From assembly GCA_021299695.1 (NCBI GenBank), contig JAJTEK010000055.1:1-36780 (forward strand): 36,780 bases of DNA. Direction: 5' to 3'. This document shows, piece after piece, positions 24,627-33,565 of this stretch; position 1 is the stretch's first letter, and the number at the start of each line of letters is the position of its first letter. Origin of the DNA: Pirellula sp. (lineage in GTDB: Bacteria; Planctomycetota; Planctomycetia; Pirellulales; Pirellulaceae). Position numbers and translations under genes: made by a program. The notes beneath the pieces are model-generated. The model was not told the DNA's origin, did not search any database, and worked only from the letters and a program-made list of their open reading frames with translations.

Positions 24627-25157
24627 ATGTCGACTCAAACCATCACCCCAAAATCCCTCTACGATCTGATCTCCAAGGGCAACTCGGTCCATCTGGTCGA
24701 TGTCCGTACCCCGGCCGAGTTCCAAGAGATCCACGTCGATGTCGCGAAAAATGTCCCTCTGGATCGACTCGACCCGGCCACCTTGGGACTCGATCCCCAA
24801 TCGAAAGAGCCCCTCTACGTGATCTGCCGTTCCGGGGCCCGAGGCTCTCAAGCTTGTCAAAGCCTCCTGCGCTCGGGTCTGTCGAACGTGGTCAATGTCG
24901 AAGGTGGTACGATGGCCTGGGCCCAAGCCGGCTTGCCCGTGATCCGTGGCAAAAAATCGGTCTCGATCGATCGCCAAGTGCGGATGATCGCCGGCTCCTT
25001 GGTCTTGCTCGCCTCGATCCTGGCCGTCACGCTCGATGCTCGCTGGGGAATCCTCTCTGGATTGATCGGCGCAGGATTGCTCCACGCCGGACTCTTCGAT
25101 AGCTGCATGATGGGAATGTGGCTTGCCAAGATGCCTTGGAATCAAGCCAAAGCCTAA
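24627..25157 (+). CDS. Membrane rhodanese, YgaP-like
   Basis: 176 residues, like E. coli YgaP (174). An N-terminal rhodanese domain (about 5-110) has VHLVDVRTPAEFQEIHV and the active loop CRSGARG with sulfur-accepting Cys67, followed by VNVEGGTMAWAQAGLPV. The C-terminal DUF2892-type membrane part has two helices, MIAGSLVLLASILAVTL and ILSGLIGAGLLHAGLF. YgaP carries sulfane sulfur at the inner membrane. It follows the ArsR gene closely and is probably regulated by it. Confidence 0.92.
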   Translation: MSTQTITPKSLYDLISKGNSVHLVDVRTPAEFQEIHVDVAKNVPLDRLDPATLGLDPQSKEPLYVICRSGARGSQACQSLLRSGLSNVVNVEGGTMAWAQAGLPVIRGKKSVSIDRQVRMIAGSLVLLASILAVTLDARWGILSGLIGAGLLHAGLFDSCMMGMWLAKMPWNQAKA

Positions 25158-25444
25158 CCACCTTGAAAACCAACACCGGTGGCGACTTCGGCGCACGATT
25201 TTGTTTGTGCTGTTTCTCGTACTCGAAGCGATTAACGAGAACCGCTTCGATCAACGATCGGTATCGCGGTAGGTTCAACAGCCATCGAGTACGAGTACGA
25301 GTACCGCTTCGCTGAGTACGAGTACGAGCAGGAGTACGAGCAGGAGTACGAGCAGGAGCACGAGCACGATGAAATGCGATGGGGTGCACGGATCCCTTTC
25401 AATCACTTCGAAGTTTACTCACTACGAAATCTATTCACTACGAA
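25158..25444. repeat. Intergenic hexamer repeat, TACGAG/CAGGAG array
   Basis: About 287 bases between the rhodanese and adaptor genes. A segment with CGATCAACGATCG, then AACAGCCATCGAGTACGAG, then a run of GAGTAC, GAGCAG and GAGCAC hexamers (about 25284-25370) and GATGAAATGCGATG is homologous to the element at 15370-15490. No gene is supported here. A frame for the next gene is open through it from 25379, but its peptide there is repeat-adjacent and has no domain. Confidence 0.75.
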
Positions 25445-26563
25445 ATGATGCAAGCGATGAATAACCGACTGGCTGGTTTGCTGGCTCTGATGCGCGAATT
25501 GCGATCCTGGCTTTTCATTCTCGTTGGCTTTGCGGCCGTCGGCTGGATGCTCCTGTGGGCCGCCGGGGTTTTCCACCCCAAGGTCCATTCCTCGGCTGAG
25601 CATGCACCTGTGGCCATCCCACCGGGTGCTGTGCTCGAGACGCTCAAGCCCGTTGCGATCCCGCGTTACGAGACGGCCGTAGGGACAATCCAAGCGGTGC
25701 ATGAAGCCGCTGTGGCTTCGAAAATCCTCGCTCGTATCGAAGAGGTCAACGTCACGGCAGGACAGAAAGTCCGCGCCGGGGATGTCCTCGTCAAACTTCA
25801 GGATCAAGACCTGCGAGCTCGGCTCGGCCAAGTCGACTCGAACCTGGTGGCCGCCCAAGCTCGCCAAAGCCAAGCCCAGTCGGAGTTCCAACGCGCCAAC
25901 TCCTTGTTGGCCCAGTCGGCGATCTCGCAGAGCGAATACCAATCGCGCGAGGCGGACCTGCGATCGGCTAACGCCGAGGTCGAACGGGCCAAGCAATCGA
26001 TCGAGGAGGGGCGGATCCAGCTCTCGTTTGCGACCATCGCTGCACCCTTTGAAGGGGTGATCGTCGACAAGCAGGTCAAAGCGGGCGATACCGCGGTGCC
26101 CGGCCAAGTCCTCTTCCGTATCTACGATCCGACCGAGATGCAACTCGTTGCTCAGGTCCGCGAATCGCTTGCGCTCTCGCTCAAGCCCGGACAGGCGATC
26201 ACCGCGAGCCTCGATGCCTTGAACTTGGAAACCCAAGGGACCATCACCGAGGTGGTCCCCCAGGCCAACTCGGCGACGCACTCGTTTGAGGTCAAGGTTC
26301 AATGCCAATTGCCCGAGGGGATTTACAGCGGGATGTTCGGGCGATTGAAACTGCCGCTGGGAACCGAGGAAGCGATCCTGGTTCCTCAAACGGCCATCGC
26401 TCGCATCGGCCAATTGGCCATGGTCATGGTCGTCCACGAGGGGCACATCCGCAGACGCAATATCCAGCTCGGTCGCCGATACGGTGACCAAATTCAGGTC
26501 TTAGCTGGCTTGCAATCGGGTGAGACGATCCTGCTGAGCAAAGAACTCGCGGAGGGTCGATAA
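25445..26563 (+). CDS. RND efflux periplasmic adaptor (HlyD-type)
   Basis: 372 residues with the start at 25445. A membrane anchor (LRSWLFILVGFAAVGWMLLW, residues about 18-37) is followed by a lipoyl-type hairpin domain (VGTIQAVHEAAVASKILARI, EVNVTAGQKVRAGDVLVKLQ), an alpha-helical hairpin (QARQSQAQSEFQRANSLLAQ to QSIEEGRIQLSF), and beta-barrel segments (APFEGVIVDKQVKAGDTAVP). Adaptors of this type link the inner-membrane RND pump to an outer-membrane channel. Its TAA overlaps the ATG of the permease gene by one base, so they are translated together. No outer-membrane channel gene is in the window. Confidence 0.93.
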   Translation: MMQAMNNRLAGLLALMRELRSWLFILVGFAAVGWMLLWAAGVFHPKVHSSAEHAPVAIPPGAVLETLKPVAIPRYETAVGTIQAVHEAAVASKILARIEEVNVTAGQKVRAGDVLVKLQDQDLRARLGQVDSNLVAAQARQSQAQSEFQRANSLLAQSAISQSEYQSREADLRSANAEVERAKQSIEEGRIQLSFATIAAPFEGVIVDKQVKAGDTAVPGQVLFRIYDPTEMQLVAQVRESLALSLKPGQAITASLDALNLETQGTITEVVPQANSATHSFEVKVQCQLPEGIYSGMFGRLKLPLGTEEAILVPQTAIARIGQLAMVMVVHEGHIRRRNIQLGRRYGDQIQVLAGLQSGETILLSKELAEGR

Positions 26564-29500
26564 TGACAAGTTCCTCGAAGAATGACCACGGCCCGAACGA
26601 TTTCCTCTCGGGGATCGTCCGCGCGTTTGTCCACAGCAACCTTTCGATCATCCTGATCATCACCGCCTCCTTGGTCGGTCTTGCGGCTCTGTGGCTGACA
26701 CCCCGCGAGGAGGATCCTCAAATCGTCGTCCCGCTTGCCGATATCTTCGTCAACGCTCCGGGTTACGACGCCGACCAGGTCGAGCAACTCGTATCGACGC
26801 CCCTGGAGCGCATGCTCTCGCAGATCGACGGTGTCGAATATGTCTACAGCATGTCGCGCGACGACCAAGCGATCATCACCGTCCGATTTTATGTAGGCCA
26901 AGACCGCGAAAGAAGCTTGGTCAAACTCTTTAAGAAGCTCAACGAGAATCAGGACGTGATTCCGTCGGCGGTCCGCGATTGGATTCTCAAGCCCGTTGAG
27001 ATCGACGATGTGCCGATTGTGACGTTGACCCTCCAAGGGGCCGGCAACGACAGCTTTCAATTGCGCCGCATCGGAGAAGAGCTCGTCGAACGCCTCGCGA
27101 CGATCCGCAACGTCAATCGCGCCTACCTCGTCGGCGGTGAGCCTCGAGTCGCTCAAGTGGAAATTTCGCCGGATCGTTTGCAAGCTTATCAACTCACGCT
27201 TGTCGATGTGCAGCGGGCGATTCGCGCGGCCAACGACGTAGCGCCTGGAGACCAAATCGCCCGCAAGGACATGCAGATCCAACTGAGGACCTCGGCAGGG
27301 ATTCGATACCCGCAGGAACTCAACGACTTGGTCGTCGGGGTCTTCCAAGGAATGCCGGTCTATCTCAAGGACATCGCCCAGGTGATCGACGGGGCCAGTG
27401 AACCGAGGACTTATGTTCGGCATGGTTGGGGTGCGGCTGCTGAGTTCCCACAGCATGAAGCAACTCCGGGTAGTTTTCTCGGGAGCCACAGCGGAGCGGA
27501 GTTCCGAGCCGTTGGGGATTCGAGCCCGGCCGTGACGATCGCGATTTCCAAGCAAAAGGGGGCCAATGCCGTCTCGGTATCCCGTGCGGTCATCGAGCGT
27601 GCCGAGGAGCTTCGGCGAACGATCCTACCCGATGACGTCGATTTGATCGTCACACGCAATGCCGGCCAGACGGCCGATGAAAAAGTCAACGAGTTGATCG
27701 AGGCCCTGGGGATCGCGATTCTGATCGTGATATTGCTCCTGACGATCGGGATGGGATGGAGGGAGGCATTCATCGTGGCGATCGCCGTTCCGGTGGTCTT
27801 TGGTCTGACCCTCTTTGTCAATTTGCTCTTTGGCTTTACGATCAACCGTGTGACGCTCTTTGCATTGATCCTGGCATTGGGCCTTTTGGTCGACGATCCG
27901 ATCGTCGATGTCGAGAACATCGCGAGGCACTTTCATGACCGCAAGCGAGCTTCGCGGAGGATCGTCATGGAGGCTGTCGCGGAGATTCGTCCGCCGTTGA
28001 TCAGCGCGACACTTGCGGTCATCGTCAGCTTTTTGCCGATGTTCTTCATTACCGGCATGATGGGGCCTTATATGTCCCCGATGGCCTTGAACGTTCCAGT
28101 CGCGATGCTCATGTCGATGCTCGTGGCCTTTACGATCACCCCATGGCTCAGCTACCACGTGCTCAAGCACGGGTATGAGCACGGGTATGAGCACCGCGAG
28201 GACGTCGGCGACGAGCCTTCCGATCCTGGGGTTCTGAGCAATCATGCGGCTTACGATCCGGTGGCCGTCAGCAAGACGCTGCTTTATCGGATTTTTCGAC
28301 CGATCATGGCACCGCTTCTCAAGACCCGTTTTCGAGCCATCGTGTTTCTGCTTTTGATCGCTGGATTGACGTTTGCAGCCATGGGGCTCGGGGCCTTGCG
28401 CATGGTCCCTTTGAAGATGCTGCCGTTTGACAATAAGAACGAGTTTTTGGTTCTGCTCGATATGGATGAGGGGACCACGCTCGAGAGAACCGCAGCGGTC
28501 CTACAGCAGATCGAAGACCGCATTGCGACCGAGCCCGAAGTGATCGACTACACGACGTATGTGGGATGTCCGAGTCCCATCGATTTCAATGGCCTCGTCC
28601 GCCATTACTACTTGCGAAACGGAACCCATCACGGAGAGATCCGAATCAATCTTGTAGGGAAAAAGAATCGCAATGAGCAAAGCCATGCCATCGCGCTGCG
28701 TTTGCGCGATCCATTGACCGAAGTTGCACGCAACAACGGCGGAACCTTGCGGATCGTCGAGTTGCCCCCTGGACCACCCGTCCTAGCCTCGATCGTCGCG
28801 GAGGTCTATGGAACGTCCGAAACATCCTACCGAGACTTATTGGCCTCGGGGCGGATCGTCAAAGGCCGCTTGGAACGCGAGCCCGGGGTCGTCGAGGTCG
28901 ACGACATGACCGAGGCTCCTATGACCCGTTTGACGTTTGTGCCCGATCAAGAGAAAGCGGCCCTGGCCGGGATCAGCGTCAGCGACATTGCCTCAGCCGT
29001 CAGGACCGCTTCGGTCGGCGAGACCAGCGGAATCCTGCGCGCCGAGACCGAACGCAGGCCTTTGGAGATCGTCGTTCGCTTGCCACAAGAGCTGCGGCAA
29101 GACCCCTTGGAGCTCAGCCAGATCGCCGTACGAGGTCAGAACCAATCGCTCGTTCGACTCACCGAGATCGGGCGATGGCAACAGGACCGGGTCGGCCAGA
29201 CCATCTACCATAAGAACCTTCAACGCGTCGCTTATGTCACGGCCGAAACGGCTGGCCGTCCACCGGCCGATTGCATCATCGATATTCTGGCCGACGAGGT
29301 CCGAGAACCGCTCAGGGGATCGTTTGTGGACCAGGGGCAGGCTCGGGAGGTCCAGAGTCGGACGTTCCTGCGGAATGGATCGGGGATCGCTTGGGGATTG
29401 CAAGACGGACACACCGCCCGATTCTCCGGGGAAGGCGAGTGGCAAATCACGCTCGATGTGTTCCGGGATCTCGGGTTGGCCTTCGGAGCTGCCATGGTCT

Positions 29501-29994
29501 TGATCTACATCATCTTGGTCGCACAGACCGGCTCGTTTTTGGTCCCTGTGATTGTGATGCTCGCGATCCCGTTGACGGTCTTGGGTGTCATGCCTGGATT
29601 CTATTTGCTCAACGAACTTGCAGCGAGCAGTTCAGGAGGCTATGCCGATCCGGTGTACTTTACCGCCACGGCGATGATCGGCATGATCGCCCTCTCGGGG
29701 ATTGTCACACGAGACTCGATCATCTTGGTCGATTTCATGGAGCAAGCCGTCGCTGCCGGGCGACCGCTCTTCGATGCGATCCTCGAGAGCCGCGTCGTGC
29801 GATTGCGTCCGATCCTTTTGACGGCTGGGGCGGCGATGCTATCGGCCATCCCGGTGACGCTCGATCCGATCTTCTCAGGGTTGGGTTGGTCGCTGATCTT
29901 CGGGCTCATCGCCAGCACGATCTTCACCCTGTTTGTCATCCCGGTGACCTACTGGTTGTTCTATGCAGGGAGAACCGATAGCACGAGGGCCTAA
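26563..29994 (+). CDS. RND efflux permease, AcrB/HAE1 superfamily
   Basis: 1143-residue inner-membrane proton-driven pump. The N-terminal helix (SIILIITASLVGLAALWLTP) is followed by PN1 sequence (GYDADQVEQLVSTPLERMLS). TM2-TM6 includes ALGLLVDDPIVDVENIARHF with the proton-relay pair Asp444-Asp445, and a central loop with tandem EHGYEHGYEH. The second half (TM7-TM12) includes GLAFGAAMVLIYIILVAQTG and GIVTRDSIILVDFMEQAV. A HGWG-containing segment near 288 and the DDP variant mark the family subgroup. Substrate cannot be read from the sequence. It is coupled to its adaptor gene and lies downstream of a ygaVP-like pair. Confidence 0.94.
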   Translation: MTSSSKNDHGPNDFLSGIVRAFVHSNLSIILIITASLVGLAALWLTPREEDPQIVVPLADIFVNAPGYDADQVEQLVSTPLERMLSQIDGVEYVYSMSRDDQAIITVRFYVGQDRERSLVKLFKKLNENQDVIPSAVRDWILKPVEIDDVPIVTLTLQGAGNDSFQLRRIGEELVERLATIRNVNRAYLVGGEPRVAQVEISPDRLQAYQLTLVDVQRAIRAANDVAPGDQIARKDMQIQLRTSAGIRYPQELNDLVVGVFQGMPVYLKDIAQVIDGASEPRTYVRHGWGAAAEFPQHEATPGSFLGSHSGAEFRAVGDSSPAVTIAISKQKGANAVSVSRAVIERAEELRRTILPDDVDLIVTRNAGQTADEKVNELIEALGIAILIVILLLTIGMGWREAFIVAIAVPVVFGLTLFVNLLFGFTINRVTLFALILALGLLVDDPIVDVENIARHFHDRKRASRRIVMEAVAEIRPPLISATLAVIVSFLPMFFITGMMGPYMSPMALNVPVAMLMSMLVAFTITPWLSYHVLKHGYEHGYEHREDVGDEPSDPGVLSNHAAYDPVAVSKTLLYRIFRPIMAPLLKTRFRAIVFLLLIAGLTFAAMGLGALRMVPLKMLPFDNKNEFLVLLDMDEGTTLERTAAVLQQIEDRIATEPEVIDYTTYVGCPSPIDFNGLVRHYYLRNGTHHGEIRINLVGKKNRNEQSHAIALRLRDPLTEVARNNGGTLRIVELPPGPPVLASIVAEVYGTSETSYRDLLASGRIVKGRLEREPGVVEVDDMTEAPMTRLTFVPDQEKAALAGISVSDIASAVRTASVGETSGILRAETERRPLEIVVRLPQELRQDPLELSQIAVRGQNQSLVRLTEIGRWQQDRVGQTIYHKNLQRVAYVTAETAGRPPADCIIDILADEVREPLRGSFVDQGQAREVQSRTFLRNGSGIAWGLQDGHTARFSGEGEWQITLDVFRDLGLAFGAAMVLIYIILVAQTGSFLVPVIVMLAIPLTVLGVMPGFYLLNELAASSSGGYADPVYFTATAMIGMIALSGIVTRDSIILVDFMEQAVAAGRPLFDAILESRVVRLRPILLTAGAAMLSAIPVTLDPIFSGLGWSLIFGLIASTIFTLFVIPVTYWLFYAGRTDSTRA

Positions 29995-30926
29995 GCGGCC
30001 GGAGTAGCCCGTGCGGTGTTGGCAACTGGGAATCGGATGCTAAAGGCAGTCCCTTTCCCAACGGTGCTCTCGACGCGGATACGACCTCGATGCTCGTCGA
30101 TGATTTGCTTGCATGCGGTCAGTCCCAATCCCGTGCCCCCTTTGCCCGAGGCATCCGGTCCGGATTTGGTCGTAAAGAAGCGGTCGAAGATTTTCGGCAG
30201 AACCTCCTTGGGGATTCCCGCGCCGTTGTCCCGGACCGTCAGGACCACCGAGTCGGTCTTCGGCTCATGCTTGACGATGATTCGAATCGTGCCGTTTTCT
30301 TTGATCGCTTGGCGAGCGTTGGTGATCAGGTTCAGGAGCAATCGCTGCAGTTGGCTGGCCGAGCCGAGGATCACCGGAACGCTCGACAGTTCCTTTTGGA
30401 CATCGATGCGGTACTTTTGGAGTTCCTTTTCCAGCAGGACCAGAGCGTCGTTGACGGTTGCTACCAAATCGATCGGATCGAGGTTGCCGGCACCTGGACG
30501 AGCCAACCCTAGGACCAAACTGGTGATTTTCGCGCCGCGGTTTGCCGCATCGAGGATCCGCGATAAGGCTTTCTCGCGAGTCGCCTCGTCCTTGTGCCGC
30601 ATGCCTAGCTTGGCATAGTTGAGGATCGTCATGAGCAAGTTGTTAAACTCGTGCGTCATGGTGCTTGTGAGCTCACCGACGCAGGCCAAGCGTTCCGAGT
30701 CGATCAGACGCTCTTCGAGCTGGGCGATCCAGCGGTCTTGGGCAGACCGATCGCCAGAAGCATAGCTATGCACGTCGCTGAGAACAGATTTTGGGTTTTC
30801 GCTCGACTCCATGCTCTGTGTATCCATGCCCTGTGTATCGGATTCTTTCGGCTGCGGGATGCACCAGGATTGCCCCCGGCTGTGCAATTGTGCTAGGAAA
30901 GATTTTTTGAATGGTTTTCGGCGCAT
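29991..30926 (-). CDS. Cytoplasmic sensor histidine kinase
   Basis: 311 residues from the ATG at 30926; a shorter 278-residue form from 30827 is also possible, and neither has a clear ribosome site. The dimerisation/H-box is ACVGELTSTMTHEFNNLLMT with the phosphorylated His at residue 92. The ATPase domain has LLLNLITNARQAIKENG (N box), TVRDNGAGIPKEVLPKIFDR (G1/F boxes), and KGGTGLGLTACKQIIDEHRG (G2). No transmembrane or sensor domain is visible. No response regulator is adjacent, so it is an orphan here. Its 3' end overlaps the end of the RND permease by 4 bases, convergently. A 15-base tandem duplication (CATGCYCTGTGTATC) lies near the second start. Confidence 0.88.
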   Translation of the reverse strand: MRRKPFKKSFLAQLHSRGQSWCIPQPKESDTQGMDTQSMESSENPKSVLSDVHSYASGDRSAQDRWIAQLEERLIDSERLACVGELTSTMTHEFNNLLMTILNYAKLGMRHKDEATREKALSRILDAANRGAKITSLVLGLARPGAGNLDPIDLVATVNDALVLLEKELQKYRIDVQKELSSVPVILGSASQLQRLLLNLITNARQAIKENGTIRIIVKHEPKTDSVVLTVRDNGAGIPKEVLPKIFDRFFTTKSGPDASGKGGTGLGLTACKQIIDEHRGRIRVESTVGKGTAFSIRFPVANTARATPAA

Positions 30927-31008
30927 GCCGAAGGGTTTTTGAAAGCGGTTGGGCGCAAGCCCTCCGAGCCCACGGAACCTTTGCACAAGAGCACAGAAGC
31001 CCATCGCC

Positions 31009-31269
31009 ATGAACACCTTGGAAGCCCTGGAAACAATGCTAGCAATCGCCCAAGACGAGGGGATCGAGGTACGATCCGAGTGGCTTTCGGGGGTACGGGG
31101 TGGATTGGTTCGTCTTGGGAGCAAGGCGGTGTTGTTTGTCGACCAGGCTCTGACGGTTCCCGAGCAGTTCGAGCAGGTCCGTGGGGCATTGGGAGCTTTG
31201 GACTGGTCGCAGACGCCGCGTGGAGATCAGATGGCCGTCTGTTTGACGAAGCCCACTTCGGAGCGCTAG
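31009..31269 (+). CDS. Small conserved protein of unknown function
   Basis: 86 residues from the ATG at 31009. The sequence EALETMLAIAQDEGIEVRSE, GVRGGLVRLGSKAVLFVDQA, then VPEQFEQVRGALGALD resembles a small family I recall in planctomycetes and Bacteroidetes/Chlorobi (GGLCRL..kkVLFvD....EQ...l..aL), with no known role. It is divergent from the histidine kinase and convergent with the DUF1570 gene, overlapping that gene's end by 4 bases. Confidence 0.65.
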   Translation: MNTLEALETMLAIAQDEGIEVRSEWLSGVRGGLVRLGSKAVLFVDQALTVPEQFEQVRGALGALDWSQTPRGDQMAVCLTKPTSER

Positions 31270-32732
31270 GGTGCGGGTGGGATTTGGCTGTTGGGTTGGC
31301 TGGCGGCTTGGCTTCGGGCGCGGTCCAGATCGGTCTTGAGTTCGCGCATATAAGCGTGCCATTGAGACTGCAGAGTTCTTAGATCGCCGAACGAGTCGGT
31401 GAACAGCGCGACGAGTTGGCCTCGGGTGATGTTTCCCTGGTTGGTTTGGATTTCGGAGATTTTTCGGTAGTAGCCGATGAGTTTTTCGAAGTGTCGTTCC
31501 ATCAAGAAGTGGGTCAGTCCCCAGGCTTGCCCGTAGACCTCGGCTTCTTCTTGTTGGTTTCTGGCGATATCGAACAGACCATCGCAGACCAGCAGTCCGA
31601 TGTCTGCACGGCGGGGGTCCGAGGAGACGCGGTAGTAGCTTTTGAGTCGATTTTCGTTGACCGCACCGATACCTCCCCAACCGGCATCGCTGGAGGTTTC
31701 GAAGTAGCTGGCGAGTCCTTCGTGGGCCCATCGCAAGGCGATTTGATCGCGGGGCATAATCCCGGTATTGCCGGCCAGTTGATGGGTCGCTTCGTGCGAC
31801 ACGACTTCGATGTCGTCGTCCTCTCGGGTGAGTTTGACCAGCAGTTCGACGGTGTTGGCCAAGTAGGCTGCATCTTTGGCCTGAACGGTTCCCCGAGCTC
31901 TCATTTTATTGCGTTGGAGCTCCTTGGAATGCTGTTCCAAGTCGCGCATGCGTTGCGTGGTCCCTTGGTCGAAAAACACAGCGACATTGTCCTCTGAGGA
32001 CCAGTACCCAAGAGCGCCGATGAGCGACGGATCGCGTTGCTGGGAATAGCTGACGTAGTCTTGTTCTTTTCCAAACAGGACCACTTTCATTGGCTCTTTG
32101 GGGGGTTCGAGAACGACCCCTTCGAGGGCGAACTTCATGAAGTACGATTCGTAGACTTTTTCGAGCAAGTCTAGGCGGCTCTGCCAGCGGCTCTGGCGTC
32201 GACGACCGACCTTATTCGATCCGGTGTCGTGGAGCAGGAGATAATGATCGCTGCGGGCAAGTTCCATCGATGGGATCGGTACCGAGTCTCGCAACTGCAG
32301 TTCGGAGGATTCCCAACCGATGACTGGCTGCTTGATCCTTTTGCGAGCTTCGAGCAGCCTGAGCATGGTTGGGTGATCGGGTTGGATTTTGTAAGCCGCG
32401 TTGCAGCATTCGCGGAACTCTTCGAGAAAACCGCTGCGCAGGGCAAAGCGGGCCGCTTGGATGTAGTCGTCGAACCGCTGCTCTTGACGCGCGACGTTTG
32501 CCAAGCGTCGGTACTCCTCGAGTTTCGTCGGCGCTTTGATCACCAAAGCCGTTTCGTGGCTGAAGGTCAATGTCCCGAGCGACGGGTGCGTGTACTCGAA
32601 GGTACCTTGGCCTACCCCTTTGGTCTTTCCTTCTAGGAGCACGGTGACCTGAGTCCCTGGCAATCGATAAACGACAAAATCGGCGTGAGCCACCAGACCG
32701 AGGCAGAGGGCGGCTAAGCATGCAGTCAGCAT
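31266..32732 (-). CDS. DUF1570 protein, putative metalloprotease
   Basis: 488 residues with the start at 32732, where a signal peptide begins (MLTACLAALCLGLVAHA); the frame is open to 32930 but that part lacks features. A TPR-like helical region (about 55-130) precedes the DUF1570 domain. The domain has VVSHEATHQLAGNTGI with HExxH His313-Glu314-His317, and WAHEGLASYFE with a likely third zinc ligand, so a gluzincin-type zinc protease is plausible. Such proteins are frequent in planctomycetes and uncharacterised. It is transcribed away from nrdJ. Confidence 0.85.
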   Translation of the reverse strand: MLTACLAALCLGLVAHADFVVYRLPGTQVTVLLEGKTKGVGQGTFEYTHPSLGTLTFSHETALVIKAPTKLEEYRRLANVARQEQRFDDYIQAARFALRSGFLEEFRECCNAAYKIQPDHPTMLRLLEARKRIKQPVIGWESSELQLRDSVPIPSMELARSDHYLLLHDTGSNKVGRRRQSRWQSRLDLLEKVYESYFMKFALEGVVLEPPKEPMKVVLFGKEQDYVSYSQQRDPSLIGALGYWSSEDNVAVFFDQGTTQRMRDLEQHSKELQRNKMRARGTVQAKDAAYLANTVELLVKLTREDDDIEVVSHEATHQLAGNTGIMPRDQIALRWAHEGLASYFETSSDAGWGGIGAVNENRLKSYYRVSSDPRRADIGLLVCDGLFDIARNQQEEAEVYGQAWGLTHFLMERHFEKLIGYYRKISEIQTNQGNITRGQLVALFTDSFGDLRTLQSQWHAYMRELKTDLDRARSQAASQPNSQIPPAP

Positions 32733-33565
32733 GCGTGGGAGATGCACAATGCCTCGCAGTTGCAGAGCTTTCCGTTCTCGGGGCGAAGAGCCTCGGGGGG
32801 TTAAGCAATTGGCGAGAGGATCGATCGAGAGGGTTTCGATGGTAGGGTAGCTCTCTATCGCGGTTCGGGATTGTGTGGTTTGGGATGCGGTTTGAGCTAA
32901 AGTACGGGCTTGGGATCGACCCTCGGGCATCGATCACCGGGGTCATTATGGGTAAGGGTCGGGGAAAAAGACAGGTTCGAGCGATGAAACCGCCTGCTGG
33001 GCCGCCATCGGGGGGGTAAGAGAAATCTTTTGTCGTTTTTTGACCTAGTGACCAAACTAGTCACTGCTCCGGTTCACATTATCTTAACTGACGGTTAGCT
33101 CGTAGGTTAGGAACGCTCTTGGGGTCGATTTTTGGCTCTAGTAGGTTTTCTTACCTAGCCCTCAAACCCAGTCTCCTGCGGACTTTGCGACGCGGAGAAG
33201 AAAAAAGTTGACTTTGCGTTTGGAAACGATAAACTGCGGGTCCATGACGCAACATGTAGTGCCATCGCGGCAGAAATACTACCAAGGGTAGTGTTTTCGG
33301 TCGATAATGGAACTGCATGACACCTCGGTTGGGAATTGCCGCAAGCGACCAGGCAACCCCATTCGAAGCGTCGGAGGCTTGTAGGAGTAAGGAGCAAGAA
33401 GCTCCCAAGAGGTCGCAAGGAACCGTCTTTTCCAAGTTGCGCAAGTAAGGGCCACTTTTTTCCAGTCCAACACCTCAGCGGTACCCTATCCACTGAACCT
33501 TGGCTATTAGAAGAGCTTATTTGCTTTCCATCCCTAGTCACCCCTCATGGAGTCAATCCACAACA
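32733..33565. other. Long leader region between DUF1570 gene and nrdJ
   Basis: About 830 bases with no gene I can support. Several stem-loops are visible: AGTGAC/GTCACT (33047-33065), TAGGT/ACCTA (33142-33157), ACTACC/GGTAGT (33278-33292) and GGAGC/GCTCC (33391-33405). A TTGACT near 33208 might be a -35 box, but no good -10 follows at the right distance. No cobalamin riboswitch core is recognisable. A minus-strand frame at 33155-33541 has no coding character. Confidence 0.5.
33047..33065. promoter_or_regulatory. Perfect dyad AGTGAC-N7-GTCACT
   Basis: A 6+6 inverted repeat with a 7-base spacer, about 500 bases ahead of nrdJ and 315 bases ahead of the DUF1570 start. Its size fits a dimeric regulator site; no regulator gene is adjacent, and it does not match the known NrdR box. 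Confidence 0.35.

Noticed and set aside
24219-25196. 325-codon frame antisense to the ArsR and rhodanese genes
   Set aside because: Shadow frame, rich in Asp, Gly and Arg, with no family resemblance.
27420-27520. Foreign insertion in the RND permease (HGWG segment)
   Set aside because: The segment is in frame and, as far as I recall, a HGWG-containing loop is normal in this RND subgroup.
33160-33420. Cobalamin riboswitch before nrdJ
   Set aside because: A CAGGAGACTGG string resembling a B12 box lies on the minus strand at 33170-33181, but the rest of the conserved core is absent on both strands and it points away from nrdJ.
33155-33541. 128-codon minus-strand frame before nrdJ
   Set aside because: Composition is not protein-like, no domain, and it crosses several stem-loops.
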